DNA of 64,000 bases, taken from Scalesia atractyloides. Taxonomy: Eukaryota; Streptophyta; Magnoliopsida; Asterales; Asteraceae. The position numbers and the translations under genes were made by a program. The notes below the pieces were generated by a model. That model had not been told where the DNA came from and made no database searches. It was given only the letters and a program-made list of their open reading frames with translations. The stretch lies in assembly GCA_947069175.1 (NCBI GenBank), contig CAMTDV010000023.1:92254240-92318239 (forward strand), written 5' to 3'. Below are positions 11,560 through 23,686 of the stretch, piece after piece (position 1 is the first letter of the stretch; each line of letters starts with the position of its first letter).

Positions 11560-12130
11560 TTATTAGTCAACAGAGTGAATTTAAAACTTCCTGCAAACGA
11601 ACTGAACGAACACGGACAAGATCTTGTTCATGTCCGTTTGTTAAGGAAATATATGTGTTCACGAACTATTCATGAACACTTACAGATGATTTTTATGTTC
11701 GTGTTCGTTCGTTAAGAAATTAAAGTGTTCATGTTCCTTTTGTTAATTTTAGGCAACGGACGCAAACGAACAATCATGAACACAATGAACACAAACTAAT
11801 GTGCATGAACACAAATGGAAACAAACGAACACAAACAAGTGTTCATGCACATAGTATATAATACACCGATTCTTATCAAATATTTTATTGTCGAAGTTTT
11901 GAAGTATTTAAATAAAATTTAAAAACTAAAAACACCAATGAACTTTCAAACACAAACGAACACGTTACCGAACGTTCACGAACATAAATAAACGAACGTG
12001 GTCTCTGTTCATGTTCGTTCATTTAACTAAACGAATGGAATTTCTTGTTTGTGTTTGTTCATTTATTAAACGAACGAACACAAACGAACTGTTTGTTGAA
12101 CGTTTGGCTCGTTTGCCTTTATTTGTCGGA
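11560..12130. mobile_element. Foldback, hAT-like repeat rich in GAACGAACA
   Basis: In the first intron seen. Many direct and inverted copies of aacgaacac / gtgttcgtt, for example near 11595, 11700, 11770, 11960 and 12060. Likely a degenerate nonautonomous DNA element; ends and TSD not resolved. Confidence 0.5.
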
Positions 12131-13281
12131 GTTTCGAAGTACTTCCGGTTACCAAATTGGGTCGTACCAAATGACTAATTAAGGCCACATTAGCTTTTGT
12201 TACACCTGGTATCCAGTCAACAAGATTACCAAATAGCTGAAAGAAAGTATAATTACCAAAACAGACAATGGTCTTAAAGTATATTGCTATTCTGACATTT
12301 TCTGTTTAGGATTTCTAATTATTGCTGTTTTCCAGACACACATCGAGCGTAGTTTACTTATTATGTGGCAGGGATTACATGCTCTTTTTACCGGAGAGGA
12401 TGATACATGGGACGCTTGGCTAAATGTTACCTCATCTGGATTTACTAGCATGGTTAATTTCGGAGGGACTAGCCTTAAATTAAGGCGTGGGTATGCTCCA
12501 TCACGTTCACCAAAGCCGAGCCAGGTATATTTTATTTTTCTCAAGATTTCCTAAATGGCAGATATTAAGGACTTAAGGTAGCTAAATGATTGGGTTCGGT
12601 AATGGGTCAAAACATATCATTACATGATACATGTTAGATTGTCAGGTTGGGCCTAAGCAGTTAATGCGCTAAAAAATGGTTATCTGTCAAGGACCGATAT
12701 TTGAGATATAGGTTATCGCGGTGGGATATCGGTAATTTTAATTTCATTTATAATTGCAAAACACTAACAATTGTAGAAGTAGGAACTGATTAAGAATTGA
12801 AACATCAACATTTAACATTTAACACTTAACAATTAACATTTAAGACTTAAAACACTAATAGCAGCAATAAGAAGAAAGACGAAAGACGAATGGTAGAACT
12901 AAGAAGAAAGGTACTGACATCGGGAATATCGGTGATATCACCAATATTAACTACATAGGGTTGGGCTGACGCAAAACATGTTTTTGTCCAAAATTTTTAT
13001 TTTACTTCAACAAAAAATTTATTTGTCTTGGGAACACAAAATGATTATATTAATCGGTTGATAAAATGTGTTTCTAGGATGAGTTACGTCAACAGAAAGA
13101 GGAAGAAATGGATGATTACTGTTCACAGGTATAACTGATGGCATTTTACCCAGCTTATTGTTCATAAATGTATGTATCTGATAGTGTTTAGTTTACAAAT
13201 ACAGTTTTCTATGTTGCTGCATATGAAGGCATTGGAAATTTGGGTCCCGGTCGGTTTGGTAGGCAGTTAGGGACGTATAAC

Positions 13282-13651
13282 TAGAGGTGGGCAAAAAAAA
13301 ACCGGTTTGTTTACCCAACACAGGCTATTAACCGGAACCATAACCGGTTAATAACCGGTACACCAATAACCAGTTAGGAGTTCAAAATAAACGGCGGTTT
13401 TAAGCGATTATTAATATTTAGGATCGTAACCTGTTATTAACTAGTTAAAAACCTATGTACCGGTTAACCGGGAAAAATCAAAGAAATGAAAAAAAACCCT
13501 GAAAATAACAGGTTAATTAACCAAAAATAACCTTTAAAGTGAATAACCGAACCAGTTAAAGTAATAACCGGTTAAAGCAAAAAATTGAAAATAACTACCT
13601 AAACCGCTTAACCGAACCGGTTAGGGAAATCAACCGATTTGTGCACCTCTA
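13282..13651. mobile_element. hAT MITE (TAGAGGTG ... CACCTCTA), 370 bp
   Basis: Terminal inverted repeats tagaggtggg and gtgcacctcta flanked by a perfect 8-bp target duplication cgtataac (13274-13281 and 13652-13659), which marks the hAT superfamily. The interior is aaccggttaataacc-type repeats. Intronic in the SGR2-like gene. A second member is at 33165-33681. Confidence 0.9.
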
Positions 13652-14091
13652 CGTATAACCTAACCCGCACATGACCCAATTACTTAATCATGTCGAAAAG
13701 TTGAACACCAACCCAGACACATGTAACCCGAGAATCTGAACAGGTTAAATGGGTTGGTCAAGTCAAAAGGTTTAAACGGTTGGTCAGGTCAACCAAAACC
13801 CAAGCCATTTATCAACGGGTTAGCCATGCTGATGTATACGACCCAAACCTGTTTAGCCCCAACTTTAACCCGTTTATTTCGTGTTTTGTTGGGAATCGTT
13901 GTTCGTGATGTTTATTACCATCGGAATCGTAATTGATATCGTTTTATTTTTTATTTTTTGAGAAATCATTAATGGACCGATTTGTTAGCTTTAAAGACAT
14001 GCATGCAGTAAAACTTCTTTTGGTGTTCAAATTCTTACAGGTCCCAGTTCGGCATCTAGTATTCATGGTTCATGGTATTGGTCAAAGGTCG

Positions 14092-14094
14092 TAG
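14092..14094 (+). other. Premature stop in SGR2-like exon 4
   Basis: Exon 14041-14211 reads VPVRHLVFMVHGIGQRS, then TAG, then KANLVGDV in the same frame. Relatives have Glu here (GAG). This removes the nucleophile and DDHD regions from any product. Confidence 0.85.
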
Positions 14095-14279
14095 AAAGCA
14101 AATTTGGTAGGTGATGTTAGTGCTTTTCGCCAAGTCACACAAAGCCTTGCTGATCAGCACTTGACGTCTTACCAACGACGAACGCAAAGAGTTCTTTATA
14201 TTCCATGCCAGGTAATGATTATCTTTACATAATTATAATTAGATCCAACAATTCTTGACCCATTTTCATTAAGGTTACC

Positions 14280-15542
14280 TAGGGATGTCAATGAGACAAG
14301 TATTGGTAATCCCATTCCCATATCCGACTATAAAATCGTTTCCAATACCCGTCGGGTATCGGGTATACTAATTATCGGGTATCCTGACAGGTATCGTGTG
14401 TACCCGTTAAAGTTTTGCGATTAATGAAGGTGAAGAAAAAGAAAATTGCACATATTTTAAATAGCGCGCCTGAGGCGCAGGGTCCAGCACCTTTTCGCTC
14501 AGCGCCTAGACTAATTCCAAGAAGCGCCAAAAAAGTGCAGTTTTTAGGGGTTTCTTTGGGTTTTCAGGCCTAAGGTGCGCCTCATGTTTTTGGGGTGTTT
14601 TTATGCAGAAAAGTGTTGTACCTTGGGTTTTTTGGCTTGTACATCTGGTAAAATGATATAAAAACCTTATTTATAGCTAAATTTTTGGTAAAGGAAGCGA
14701 AAAAGTTGTGGGATGTATAAACAAATTATATAATCACCTTGCGCCTCGGGTACGAAAAGCCTGCCGCTTTTGCATTTTGCACCTTGGTTTTAGACCTCGT
14801 CGCTTTTGTGCGCCTCACGCCTTTTAAAACCAAGTGTGTATTTCACGTTTAAGTCTATAAATAATAACTAAATATATAGGTTGGAGGGATGGACACTCGA
14901 TTTCCTCAGCAAATGACGCGAAAACACTCGATTTTGGACCAAAACGGACAAGTTCGCTCCAAAAAGGGGCAAGTTCGCCCGAAGTTGACACCAGATTGGT
15001 GCCAACTTCGCCTGAACTTGTACTAAGTTTTCAGTTAGACCACGCCAACTTCACCCGAACTTGTACCTGGCTTAAGTTGGTACAACTTCACCCGAAGTTG
15101 TCCTCCAACTAAAACCAGTACAAGTTCGACCGAACTTGTCTGCTGCTCCTTCGCACTTATTCGTGTTAATAGTTGGAAAAAGTATTCTCCTACAATTCTA
15201 GAAATGGCATTTACCGACCAAATGGAAGCTAATGGATTATGTCTTCTTATATTATTCTTATTATTATAAAATTTTAAGTTGAATAAATTAACAACCAACT
15301 AGTGAGTACTGGACTATCTAAGGGTAAGGAGATAATAAAAATAAAATGAAAATATTTTCTGGTAAATAGGCATGTGGTTCAGGTAATCTGGCGCGGTATC
15401 ACCTAATACCATACCCGTATCCGAACCCGATCTTTTTCAATATCAATCCATACCGGCGCTGTACCCGTATCCGTCTCATTACCCGAACCGAATGTGCAGG
15501 TTTCGGGTTTTCCGTAGGCTTCAGGTTTTTTTACCATCCCTA
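14280..15542. mobile_element. Compound element with TAGGGATG termini
   Basis: Ends tagggatgtcaatgag and taccatcccta, interior of acccgtatccg repeats at both ends, so a hAT-like nonautonomous element. It seems to contain other insertions: an aggcgc-rich segment (about 14460-14830) and a palindrome cluster (14970-15138). No clear TSD was found, so the outline is uncertain. Intronic. Confidence 0.5.
14970..15138. repeat. Five 18-bp near-palindromes, CAASTTCRCCYGAASTTG
   Basis: Copies at 14970, 15003, 15046, 15083 and 15121, spacing 33-43 bp. The last (CAAGTTCGACCGAACTTG) is a perfect inverted repeat about two central bases. No coding role seen; it lies in an intron. Confidence 0.75.
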
Positions 15543-16110
15543 ACACGTTTGACCATAATTTCTACTTTTTAACCATAGTTTTAGTATGATCTTATTATTC
15601 ATTTATTCTGTCCACATTATTGATACAATTGGTCATTTTATATTGCCAGTGGAGAAAGGATTTAAAGCTCAGTGCGGAATCTGCTGTAGAAAAATGTACA
15701 TTACCTGGTTTACGTGAGTTAAGAACAACATTAAGTGCAACGGTACACGATATTTTATACTACATGAGACCAATCTACTGCCAAGATATCATTGACTCGG
15801 TATCCATTTTTTTATTTATCTACCCCGTTATTTGCGATTGTTTTGTTCAAAAATTGTTTTTAGAATTTGAATCCGGAGGAAGTTGAATCCTTGTGTTTGG
15901 TTAGCAGGAAATGAATGGAGTTCATAATAATAAATAGTTATAAATATATTTTTGGAATTGAAACAATTACAATAACCGGTTATAATAAAATAAAAATCAA
16001 CAAATAATTATAACTTTAATACTAATATATAATTAGAATAAAATTATTACTTTAATTAAATAACTATTTACATAAATAGTAATAATAATATTAAAGGATA
16101 TTAGGATCTA

Positions 16111-16480
16111 GAGTAAAATGTCATTTTCATCCTTGAGGTTTGTCCAGTTTTGAGACTTTCGTCCAAAGGTATGTTTTTCAGCATTTGGATCCAAAAGGTT
16201 TGAAATCTTGTCATTTTCATCCGGCTCGTTAACTCCATCCATTTTTCTCCGTTACGCCAGGGGTATTTTCGTACATAAAGTGAAAAAGACCGAATTGCCC
16301 TTTAAGTTAACAAAAAAGACGGAATTACCCCTGACTTAACGAAGAGAAATGGATGGAGTTAACGAGCTGGATGAAGATGGCAAGACTATAAACCTTTTGG
16401 ATTCAAATGCGGAAAAACAAACCTTTGGACGAATATTGCAAAACTGGCCAAACCTCAAGGACAAAAATAGCATTTTACTC
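16111..16480. mobile_element. Mutator-type MITE, 370 bp
   Basis: Long inverted repeats of about 150 bp (gagtaaaatg ... cattttactc) with few mismatches, flanked by 9-bp repeats taggatcta (16102-16110) and taggattta (16481-16489), eight of nine matching, as for Mutator-like elements. No coding sequence. Intronic. Confidence 0.85.
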
Positions 16481-17422
16481 TAGGATTTATTTTGCTTGAA
16501 AATTCAACATTTAGAACCTGATCAGCTTTATGACTGTATTTAATTTTTATGTAATATAGATTTGAATTGAAAAAACTCGTGTAATTTAGATGTGGTCCAT
16601 TAAAGTCTTGAGGTAGTAATTTATTTTTGATTTACTGTTGTCATGAACTTGTGCAGGTTTCCAACCAATTAAACAGGTTATACTTGAAGTTTCTTAAGAG
16701 GAATCCTGGTTATGATGGAAAGGTGTGTGATCTTAGATCCATTTATAGATGATTGGGTTGAGTTGGGTGGGTTATATATTATTTGATGCAGATCAAATGG
16801 GTAACACTTTAAAAATCAGATGCAATGGAAACGCGTTGAAACTAGATTTAAAATGCATAAAACCTTTTAAATAGTTCTATTTAGATTACTACATTAGTAT
16901 TTGTATCTTGCAGTTAGAAAATTTATGCAATTTAATAAATAAAACACATTTATAGGCAATGGGCCATGCACTTGCCCATGATAGTAGGCAATTTCGACCC
17001 GTTTATAGGTAAGTGGATCAATTTCGACCCACCCAAAGTCAATTTTAAATGCATAAAGCACATAAATAGTTTCATTAAGAAATATCATATTGTTATTGTA
17101 ATCATATTTAGCAAAACTATGAACAAATTAAAAAAAAAAGACAAAAAGTGCCCACGGGCCAACACGACCCTGCCTGTTTTGATCCACATAAAAAAGTTAA
17201 CCGTTTTGGACCGTGTATAGCGAAGTAGGCTATATATTATCTCAAACAGGTCAAACTTCAAAGATCATACAAAATGGAAACAGGTCGAAACTCACTCAAA
17301 AGTGTAATTAAAATACAAAAAACCTTCAAAGTATTGTCTTTGTAGTCATATAATCATTTATAAAACTTACAATACAGGAGACAAAGGCCTTACCATTATT
17401 ATTGCGGTTTTTGTGTCATCAG

Positions 17423-17743
17423 GTTTCCTTATATGGCTACTCCTTAGGAAGTGTCCTCTCTTATGACATCCTTTGTCATCAAGAAACAGATTTAATCATA
17501 AATGAAGTGGGTACAGATATGGTGGCGTCGCCTGTGAAGGGCATAAATGGTAATTTGTCAACGGCAATGGATTTTGAGAAACCGGATAATCCGGTTTTAG
17601 ATGAAACTGGAATAAATTGTGGTGATGATCCTCTCGAAATGCAGTATGAAAGTAAGGGAGTCTTAAGAAGCATCTCAAATCAAATTGATGAGAAATTTAC
17701 TAAAAATGATGAAAGCATAGTAATCAAGTCACTGAAGGAAGAG
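17423..17743 (+). pseudogene. SGR2-like exon 7, lipase nucleophile exon
   Basis: Opens VSLYGYSLGSVLSYDILCHQ: the GxSxG elbow with Ser at 17441-17443. It continues about 85 residues of low-complexity, acidic linker as in the family, and ends SLKEE at a gag|gtcatg donor. Joining to IDSLNARIKELES in the next exon restores the coiled-coil-like segment expected before the DDHD domain. Confidence 0.85.
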
Positions 17744-17935
17744 GTCATGAAGTTTTAAACTGCTATTTTATTATATCTTTAAATGGTCCTTTTGTTTTAT
17801 CCTAATTATTTGTGTTTATGATCTTGCAGATTGATTCTTTGAATGCCAGGATTAAAGAATTAGAATCACACATAGTTAAAGGTACCATCTTGAGTATAGA
17901 GGGGGAACAATCGAATTGGTGAAAATAACAAAAAA

Positions 17936-18125
17936 CAAAACATATATGTAATCTGACCAAAATACCCTTGAGTTAACTGACATTTTTAACGGAGTTAATG
18001 AGTTGAACGAAAATGACAAAAAAATGCAAACGTGAAGAACCTAGATGAGAAAAAAAAACTATGTATTTGGACTAAAGTGGCAATTCTGGCCAAACCCCAG
18101 GGACTAAATGACAATATACTCAAAG
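17936..18125. mobile_element. Relic of the same MITE family
   Basis: Shares the ggagttaa..gag / gacaaaaa / tggccaaaccccagggac segments with the element at 16111-16480 but has lost clear termini. It lies in the intron after exon 17830-17881. Confidence 0.55.
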
Positions 18126-19229
18126 GAAAACGAGTCAAATGGGTTGAATGTTGACCAGAGTTAGTTTCGAACATATACAACCTCCTAAGTCATTTTATTT
18201 GAAGATTCAGATCATTATAACAATAAAATGTTTGGTCAACCCAAGTCAACCCGTACTAAAATGGTTCGTTTCATTCCAAACCTGTTTTGATTACTTACCC
18301 AACCCGTCCGACCTGTCCTTGCCACATCTTAGTAATACCATCTATTGAGTTAATATTTGTTTTATATTTATAACAGCAAATAAGCAGGAAACTTCAACCG
18401 CAAAAATGAAAGTTTCTCTGTGAGTTCTCCATTTTTGAAAAACGACACTATGAAGAGTTACACCCGTTATATAAACTACACCAAGTTGCTGTTTAAGGTA
18501 ACTGTTATATATTTTGTGTAGAAACATTGAATTTTAAAATAAAAAAGAACTTGATTAACATTGACAGTTGATTTTTAAAGTTGAGTATTTTGTAATTGCT
18601 ACTTTTAGTTATTACTATTTTTTTTGCATAAGCGTGTTGCCCAATTTCCATTGGTATTAAAAGGTTTCAGATTTAAAATTTGTATTAATAATCCAATTTC
18701 AGAATGGTTTCTTAGGGAAGTAGTAAAAATGAGGAGGTTTTTGGCTAGTGTGTTCTGTAAAAACGTTCACATTACCCAATAAAGGTAACTGATGGAGTGT
18801 TCATGATCCCGGGTTCGACCAGTTTTGATGAAAATTTTGGGCCAAACCGCTAACTGCCGTTTTTGGGAAAGACAAACCTAACCGGCCTGATTTTACCGGT
18901 TTGGTGCTTTCACAGGTCGGTTTTGGCAGGTTTAACCCTTTCTTTTTTCCAGTTATAAAGATGTTTCATGATTATAATACATATACATAACTACATATTC
19001 CAAGTATGTGAAAAGGTACAAAGATAGTAAAGGTTAACCGGCTGGTTCCAAGTTGAAATTAAATACTTGGCTAATGATTATCTGGAATTTAAGATAACCA
19101 TGAAACCCTGAATATATGGGAAACCAGGGGTGAAAAAACAGGCAGGTCAGGCATGTTGTTATTGTTTAGTATGGGTTGAAAAAGTGTTGGGTTCAAGTTG
19201 ACTTGAAACATTGTGTCCAAGCAATTTTA

Positions 19230-19357
19230 TTTTATGAACAATTATGTATTTGTAAAAAAATTCTAATTTTTTAGAATCAAATGATTTAGGATGTTTTATG
19301 AACAATTATGTATTTGTATAGAATTTCTAATTTTTAGAATAAAATGATTTAGGATTT
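19230..19357. repeat. Tandem duplication, about 64 bp x 2
   Basis: ttttatgaacaattatgtat recurs at about 19230 and 19294, each followed by tctaatttttagaat and atgatttagga. Intronic. Confidence 0.75.
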
Positions 19358-20593
19358 TTTTGTGAATTATACACTATGAGCGACTTTTAAATATTTCGAC
19401 CCATTTGACCCTCCTGATTGACCTGCTATAACTGCACTGGACATGTGCTATAAATAGTTCTAGTTGTTGATTGTTTGATTCTTATCATATTTCATATTCA
19501 TGCCAGGTGGATACATTCTTTGCAGTAGGGTCTCCACTTGGTGTATTTCTTGCCTTACGCAATGCCCGCATTGGAATCGGTAATTATGAATTTTGATCCT
19601 TGGAGAATAGTACGTTGGGTACACCAAAATTAGTGTAATTGTCATTTACCTATTGAAGAACCTATGTTTGGTGTTCATTTGACTATTTGACCTTTTAAAG
19701 TCTCACTTCATGTGAACTATCAAACTCCTTTCACCAATTCTATACTGCTATACACACCTGTTGTTTACCATGTGTGAATTTGTATCTAATTTTTAGAGTT
19801 CTTTTGTTTTTGTTTTTTTTTTTCCCCAGGGAGAGGAAAAGATTACTGGGAAGATAAAAGTATAATTGAAGAAATGCCGTGCTGTCGTCAAATGTTAAAC
19901 ATTTTTCATCCTAGTGATCCAGTGGCATACAGGTATCTCTCAGCCTTTGCTTATCTTTGTATATCGTAAAGCAAAATAAATATGAGATCAACAGTTCTAT
20001 ATTTTTTCGCAGATTAAGTTTTTATAAAAATCAGTTATTTCAATAAATTAATTTTCATATATAGGAAATCAAGTTTTTCATGATAAGGGTCCAGTTTTAT
20101 TATAAAAACTTCATGTTATATTTCAACTGCTTTAAAGAGTCGACGACCTCTTGCATCCGACACGTTAATGTTTTCTAAATCTTGATACAAGCAATGTCTA
20201 CAAAAAAAATAAAATAAAATTCTTTTAACAAACTACATAATTACATCATATAACTACGTAAGTGCACTTTAGTGTTGATGTTCACATGATTTTTAACTTT
20301 CTTACAAATGAAAATAATCCATTTTGTTATTAAGCAGAACACATTTTAATTTATATGTACACCCTTCTGTTATAAAATGCTAAAAAAGGGGGGTATTATT
20401 TATATCTAGATTTATTAATGATTCAAATTCTAACTAAAGCTATCAGTGTGATAAAAATAAAAAAAAGGTGGTCAGATTTATAAAACGTATGGTAGCAAAC
20501 CTGTAATCTTGTTCATATAATTATTTTCTGTTTTAACCTTAAAAAAACATCATGATGACACCTGGCATGAAATAAACTGGTCTTTTTTCTCAG

Positions 20594-20686
20594 AGTAGAA
20601 CCACTTGTTTGTAAAGAGAATATAGACAAACGTCCGGTTATTATTCCTTACACAGAGGTGGAAAGAGGCTGCATGTCGTATACCAG
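20594..20686 (+). pseudogene. SGR2-like exon 12 with 1-base deletion
   Basis: Reads RVEPLVCKENIDKRPVIIPY, then leaves frame. From about 20653 the next frame gives RGGKRLHVVYQ, which matches the conserved PYHRGGKRLH of the family. One base of a His codon is missing near 20651. Confidence 0.82.
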
Positions 20687-21150
20687 GTACATGTTCTACA
20701 CATATACTTTTCAACGGGTCAATTTGGCATGTATTCAATATCAAACGGGTCAACTCGTCAAATCTCAAAGTTCAGATAAAATGGAAATGGGGCAAACGAG
20801 TCGAAAGTCACTCATAGTCTATCTTTAATGCATACGAGATACGACCAACTAAATTGTTTCATTCATTTATATGGTTTATTGTGTAGTCATAACTAGCGCA
20901 TCTATCATTAATTAAAAAAGTTACAATGCATGGAGGCTACCTAAGTATTGAGCCTTTTTCATTTAGGCCATCCATAGGTATCCAAAGTATTATATATATG
21001 TCACCCACATACGTATTATTAGGTTTCATTTAAACCAATTATAGCTGAAAAACATGGTGGATAACAAATACGCCATTAAAAGGTTTGAAATGACCTTTAG
21101 TGAGGTGTTAACATGTTATAGGTAAAAGTAAAACTTTATTATTTTAAAGA

Positions 21151-21556
21151 AGGGATATTCGATTTAAATAAACCCCCAGTTTCATCATTTGGCTGATAAT
21201 TATGAATTGTATTACACCACTCTCAACTTTCACCTTATATTCCTCTAGCACTCCCAAACTAACTGAACTCTAACCCAGTTAGCTAACGTCAGATGCCACG
21301 CCACTAAACAAGTGCCACATCATATGCTACGTCAGCGAAAAATGCCACGTCAGCAAAAGGTGCCACATTAGATGCCACGATAGCAAGAAATTGCCATGTC
21401 AGATGCCACATCGGCCAAAAAACCAACTAGATTAGGGTTTTGTTAGTTTGGGAGTGACAGAGGAAAATAAGTTGAGAGTCACATGGTACAATTCGTAAGT
21501 TAGGAGTGTTATCGGCCAAATGGTGAAACTTGGGGTTATTTAAATCCAATATCCCT
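21151..21556. mobile_element. Foldback MITE (AGGGATAT ... ATATCCCT), 406 bp
   Basis: Inverted repeats of about 45 bp (agggatattcgatttaaat; complement at the right end) with a possible 5-bp duplication aaaga. The interior holds about eight tgccacrtcag-type repeats. It lies between exons 12 and 13 of the SGR2-like gene. Confidence 0.8.
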
Positions 21557-21917
21557 AAAGAAATTCAAGAACATTTTTATCATTCAACATATTTGTGGCT
21601 GAAATTAGTATACATGAACGAAGAACCCAAATACATACTTGGAATTGGATGGCCTATAACTTAGCTTCAATTAATGGGACCTCTTTGGCATACGTATTAT
21701 CAAGAAAAGAAAATTAAAAAAACGGACAAAACAAGTTTTCCCATATGGACCCGACCCGTTACCGACTTGTGTGTTAAAATAATTCTTATACATGACGATG
21801 CAGAAATTTGTGGAAGGAGTTGCATCACGCTCTAAGGATGTGGTGGATCAAATGAGCTTGGCAAGGGTTGTTACTAATTGGCCTACAAATATTGTGCCAT
21901 GTATCCTATTTTGTAGA

Positions 21918-22214
21918 GGAAATTTGAATTTTAATAATCCAAACTACGAACCTAGGGCCAATAATGATCCATACCGGCAATTTGACCAATGTCACTTTAA
22001 CTTTCACCTTTGTTGACGGAGAAGTATGTCTATCTGCCCCTAATGAGTAGTGAGTTATTTTTATCCCAATCGGAATGTTGTAAATAATATCATTTTTAAC
22101 TCAACATAAAATGACAGTTAGGGTCAAACGTATCTCTTCTCCGTTAGAGTAATTGCCAGTATGGATTATTATCTGCCAATGGGTCGTTGTTTGGATTACC
22201 AAAATCCAATTTGC
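21918..22214. mobile_element. Foldback MITE abutting a splice donor
   Basis: Imperfect inverted repeats of about 65 bp: left ggaaatttgaattttaataa and tccaaactacgaacc, right complement ending aaaatccaatttgcc. It starts 17 bp downstream of the exon end at 21900. Confidence 0.75.
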
Positions 22215-22731
22215 CTTTTTTACGTAACATATTAATTAGGATTTAATCTTTGTAGGTTAAAGTCCTAACAATATGTCAATCAAGAGACAATGATGATCAT
22301 GAAGGTAATTTAAGAAACAAATAAAAAATAACGTTTTTGCTATCAATCATCTCAACGCATACTTTTTTCTTCATTTATTCGGCGAAACTCTTATTTATAT
22401 TTACTACACGATGGCCAAATATGATATTTGTAGTGCTTTGAAAAGGCGAATTTATGAATGAAATTTTGAACTTCTCGAACGATACATATGAATGCCATTT
22501 TAGTTAATTAATTTTTTTTTCGTTTTGTTTTGGCTTTTAGGTGAAACATTTGAAGAACCCGCAGAAATAGAAAGATCCTATGGTTCAATAATGATGGAGG
22601 GGTTAACACAAAGTCAAGATGGCCGAATTGATCATGTACTTCAAGTATGTACTATTACTTTTTGAGTCAATTCAGTTTCCTGTTTTGACCAACTTAAGAA
22701 AGATGCCAATTTTGACTCGCTCAGTTTGCAG

Positions 22732-23144
22732 TAGGGATGCAAACAAGCCAAGCTACTCGTGAGCTACTCGAGATCGGCTCGAAAAAAAGCTCGAACGAGC
22801 CAAGCTTAAACGAGCTCGAGCCCGAGCTTAAAAACAAGCTCATTCAATAAACGAGCCTGAGCCCGAGCTTCACTTATCGAGCCGGCTCGTGAGCCTAAAC
22901 GAGCCTACTGTTTATATATATTTTTATTAATATAGTAAATATATATTTAAATACTAATAATTGATATTTATAATTCTTATATAAAAAATAATAAGAATTA
23001 TAATTAATATAAATTAATAATTAGGAAATAATAAACGAGCCGAGCCGGAGCCGAGCTCGATCATGAAACATTACCTATGAGTCGAGCTCGAGCTTGAGCT
23101 TTCATAAGTTAAACGAGCTCGGGCTCGGCTCGTTTGCACCCCTA
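22732..23144. mobile_element. hAT-like MITE rich in GAGCTCG
   Basis: Termini tagggatgcaaacaagcc and ggctcgtttgcacccctaa are near-perfect complements. The interior has many gagctcgag / ctcgagct motifs around an AT-rich core. Same family as 10619-10788. Intronic. Confidence 0.8.
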
Positions 23145-23424
23145 ACTTTCTTATGGGTTATGTTTTATCTCTAATGGTGCCGAAACAGTTAAAAGTTAAT
23201 AGGAGTGCTTTAAAGGAAATGGGTAGAAAGTTTTCCATGAAACCTACTAAATCATTTTAATAAAAAAGATCAGAAAATTATTGGAACAATATGATTTTTT
23301 GTATTCTATTTGACACACTGATTGGTTATAAAAAAATACCCAACCTTTTACAAGTAACTAATTCTAATTATCAACCCATAAGAAAAGTTTTATTTGCAAT
23401 CCACATGCATATAATGGTCAACTT

Positions 23425-23604
23425 TCTTAGCGATATATATTATTATATATTTCATTTATTATTGTTTAGATAGATGATCAATTGGAATTCTATTGTGATT
23501 GTGTTTCCTAAATTAGAGATAGGCAGACATTGTAATTCTCCATATTTAAAGGGCTCTCTTTTATGAATTAGATCATCAAGAATTATACACCATAAACTCT
23601 TTTA
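23425..23604 (+). repeat. Copia-1 5' LTR
   Basis: Begins tcttagcg and ends actctttta, with the internal landmark tagatgatcaattggaattc. The usual TG terminus is TC in both copies. Confidence 0.93.
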
Positions 23605-23616
23605 TGGTATCAGAGC
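23605..23616 (+). other. Copia-1 primer binding site
   Basis: TGGTATCAGAGC, complementary to the 3' end of initiator Met tRNA, directly after the LTR. Confidence 0.95.
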
Positions 23617-23686
23617 TTCGGTTCTGAATATCTTCTTCTTTTCCCTTCCCTTTTTTTTCCGATTACTTCCTTAACAGCCGGTCATC

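Noticed and set aside
12336..12371. Extra 12 codons before GLHALFTGEDD
   Set aside because: The acceptor at 12371/12372 (tggcag|gga) gives the conserved GSSP-GLHALF junction, so these codons are intron.
18377..18497. Apparent frameshift and stop in an SGR2-like exon
   Set aside because: Disappears when the acceptor ataagcag|gaaac at 18387/18388 is used; phase 1 then joins correctly to the exon ending 17881.
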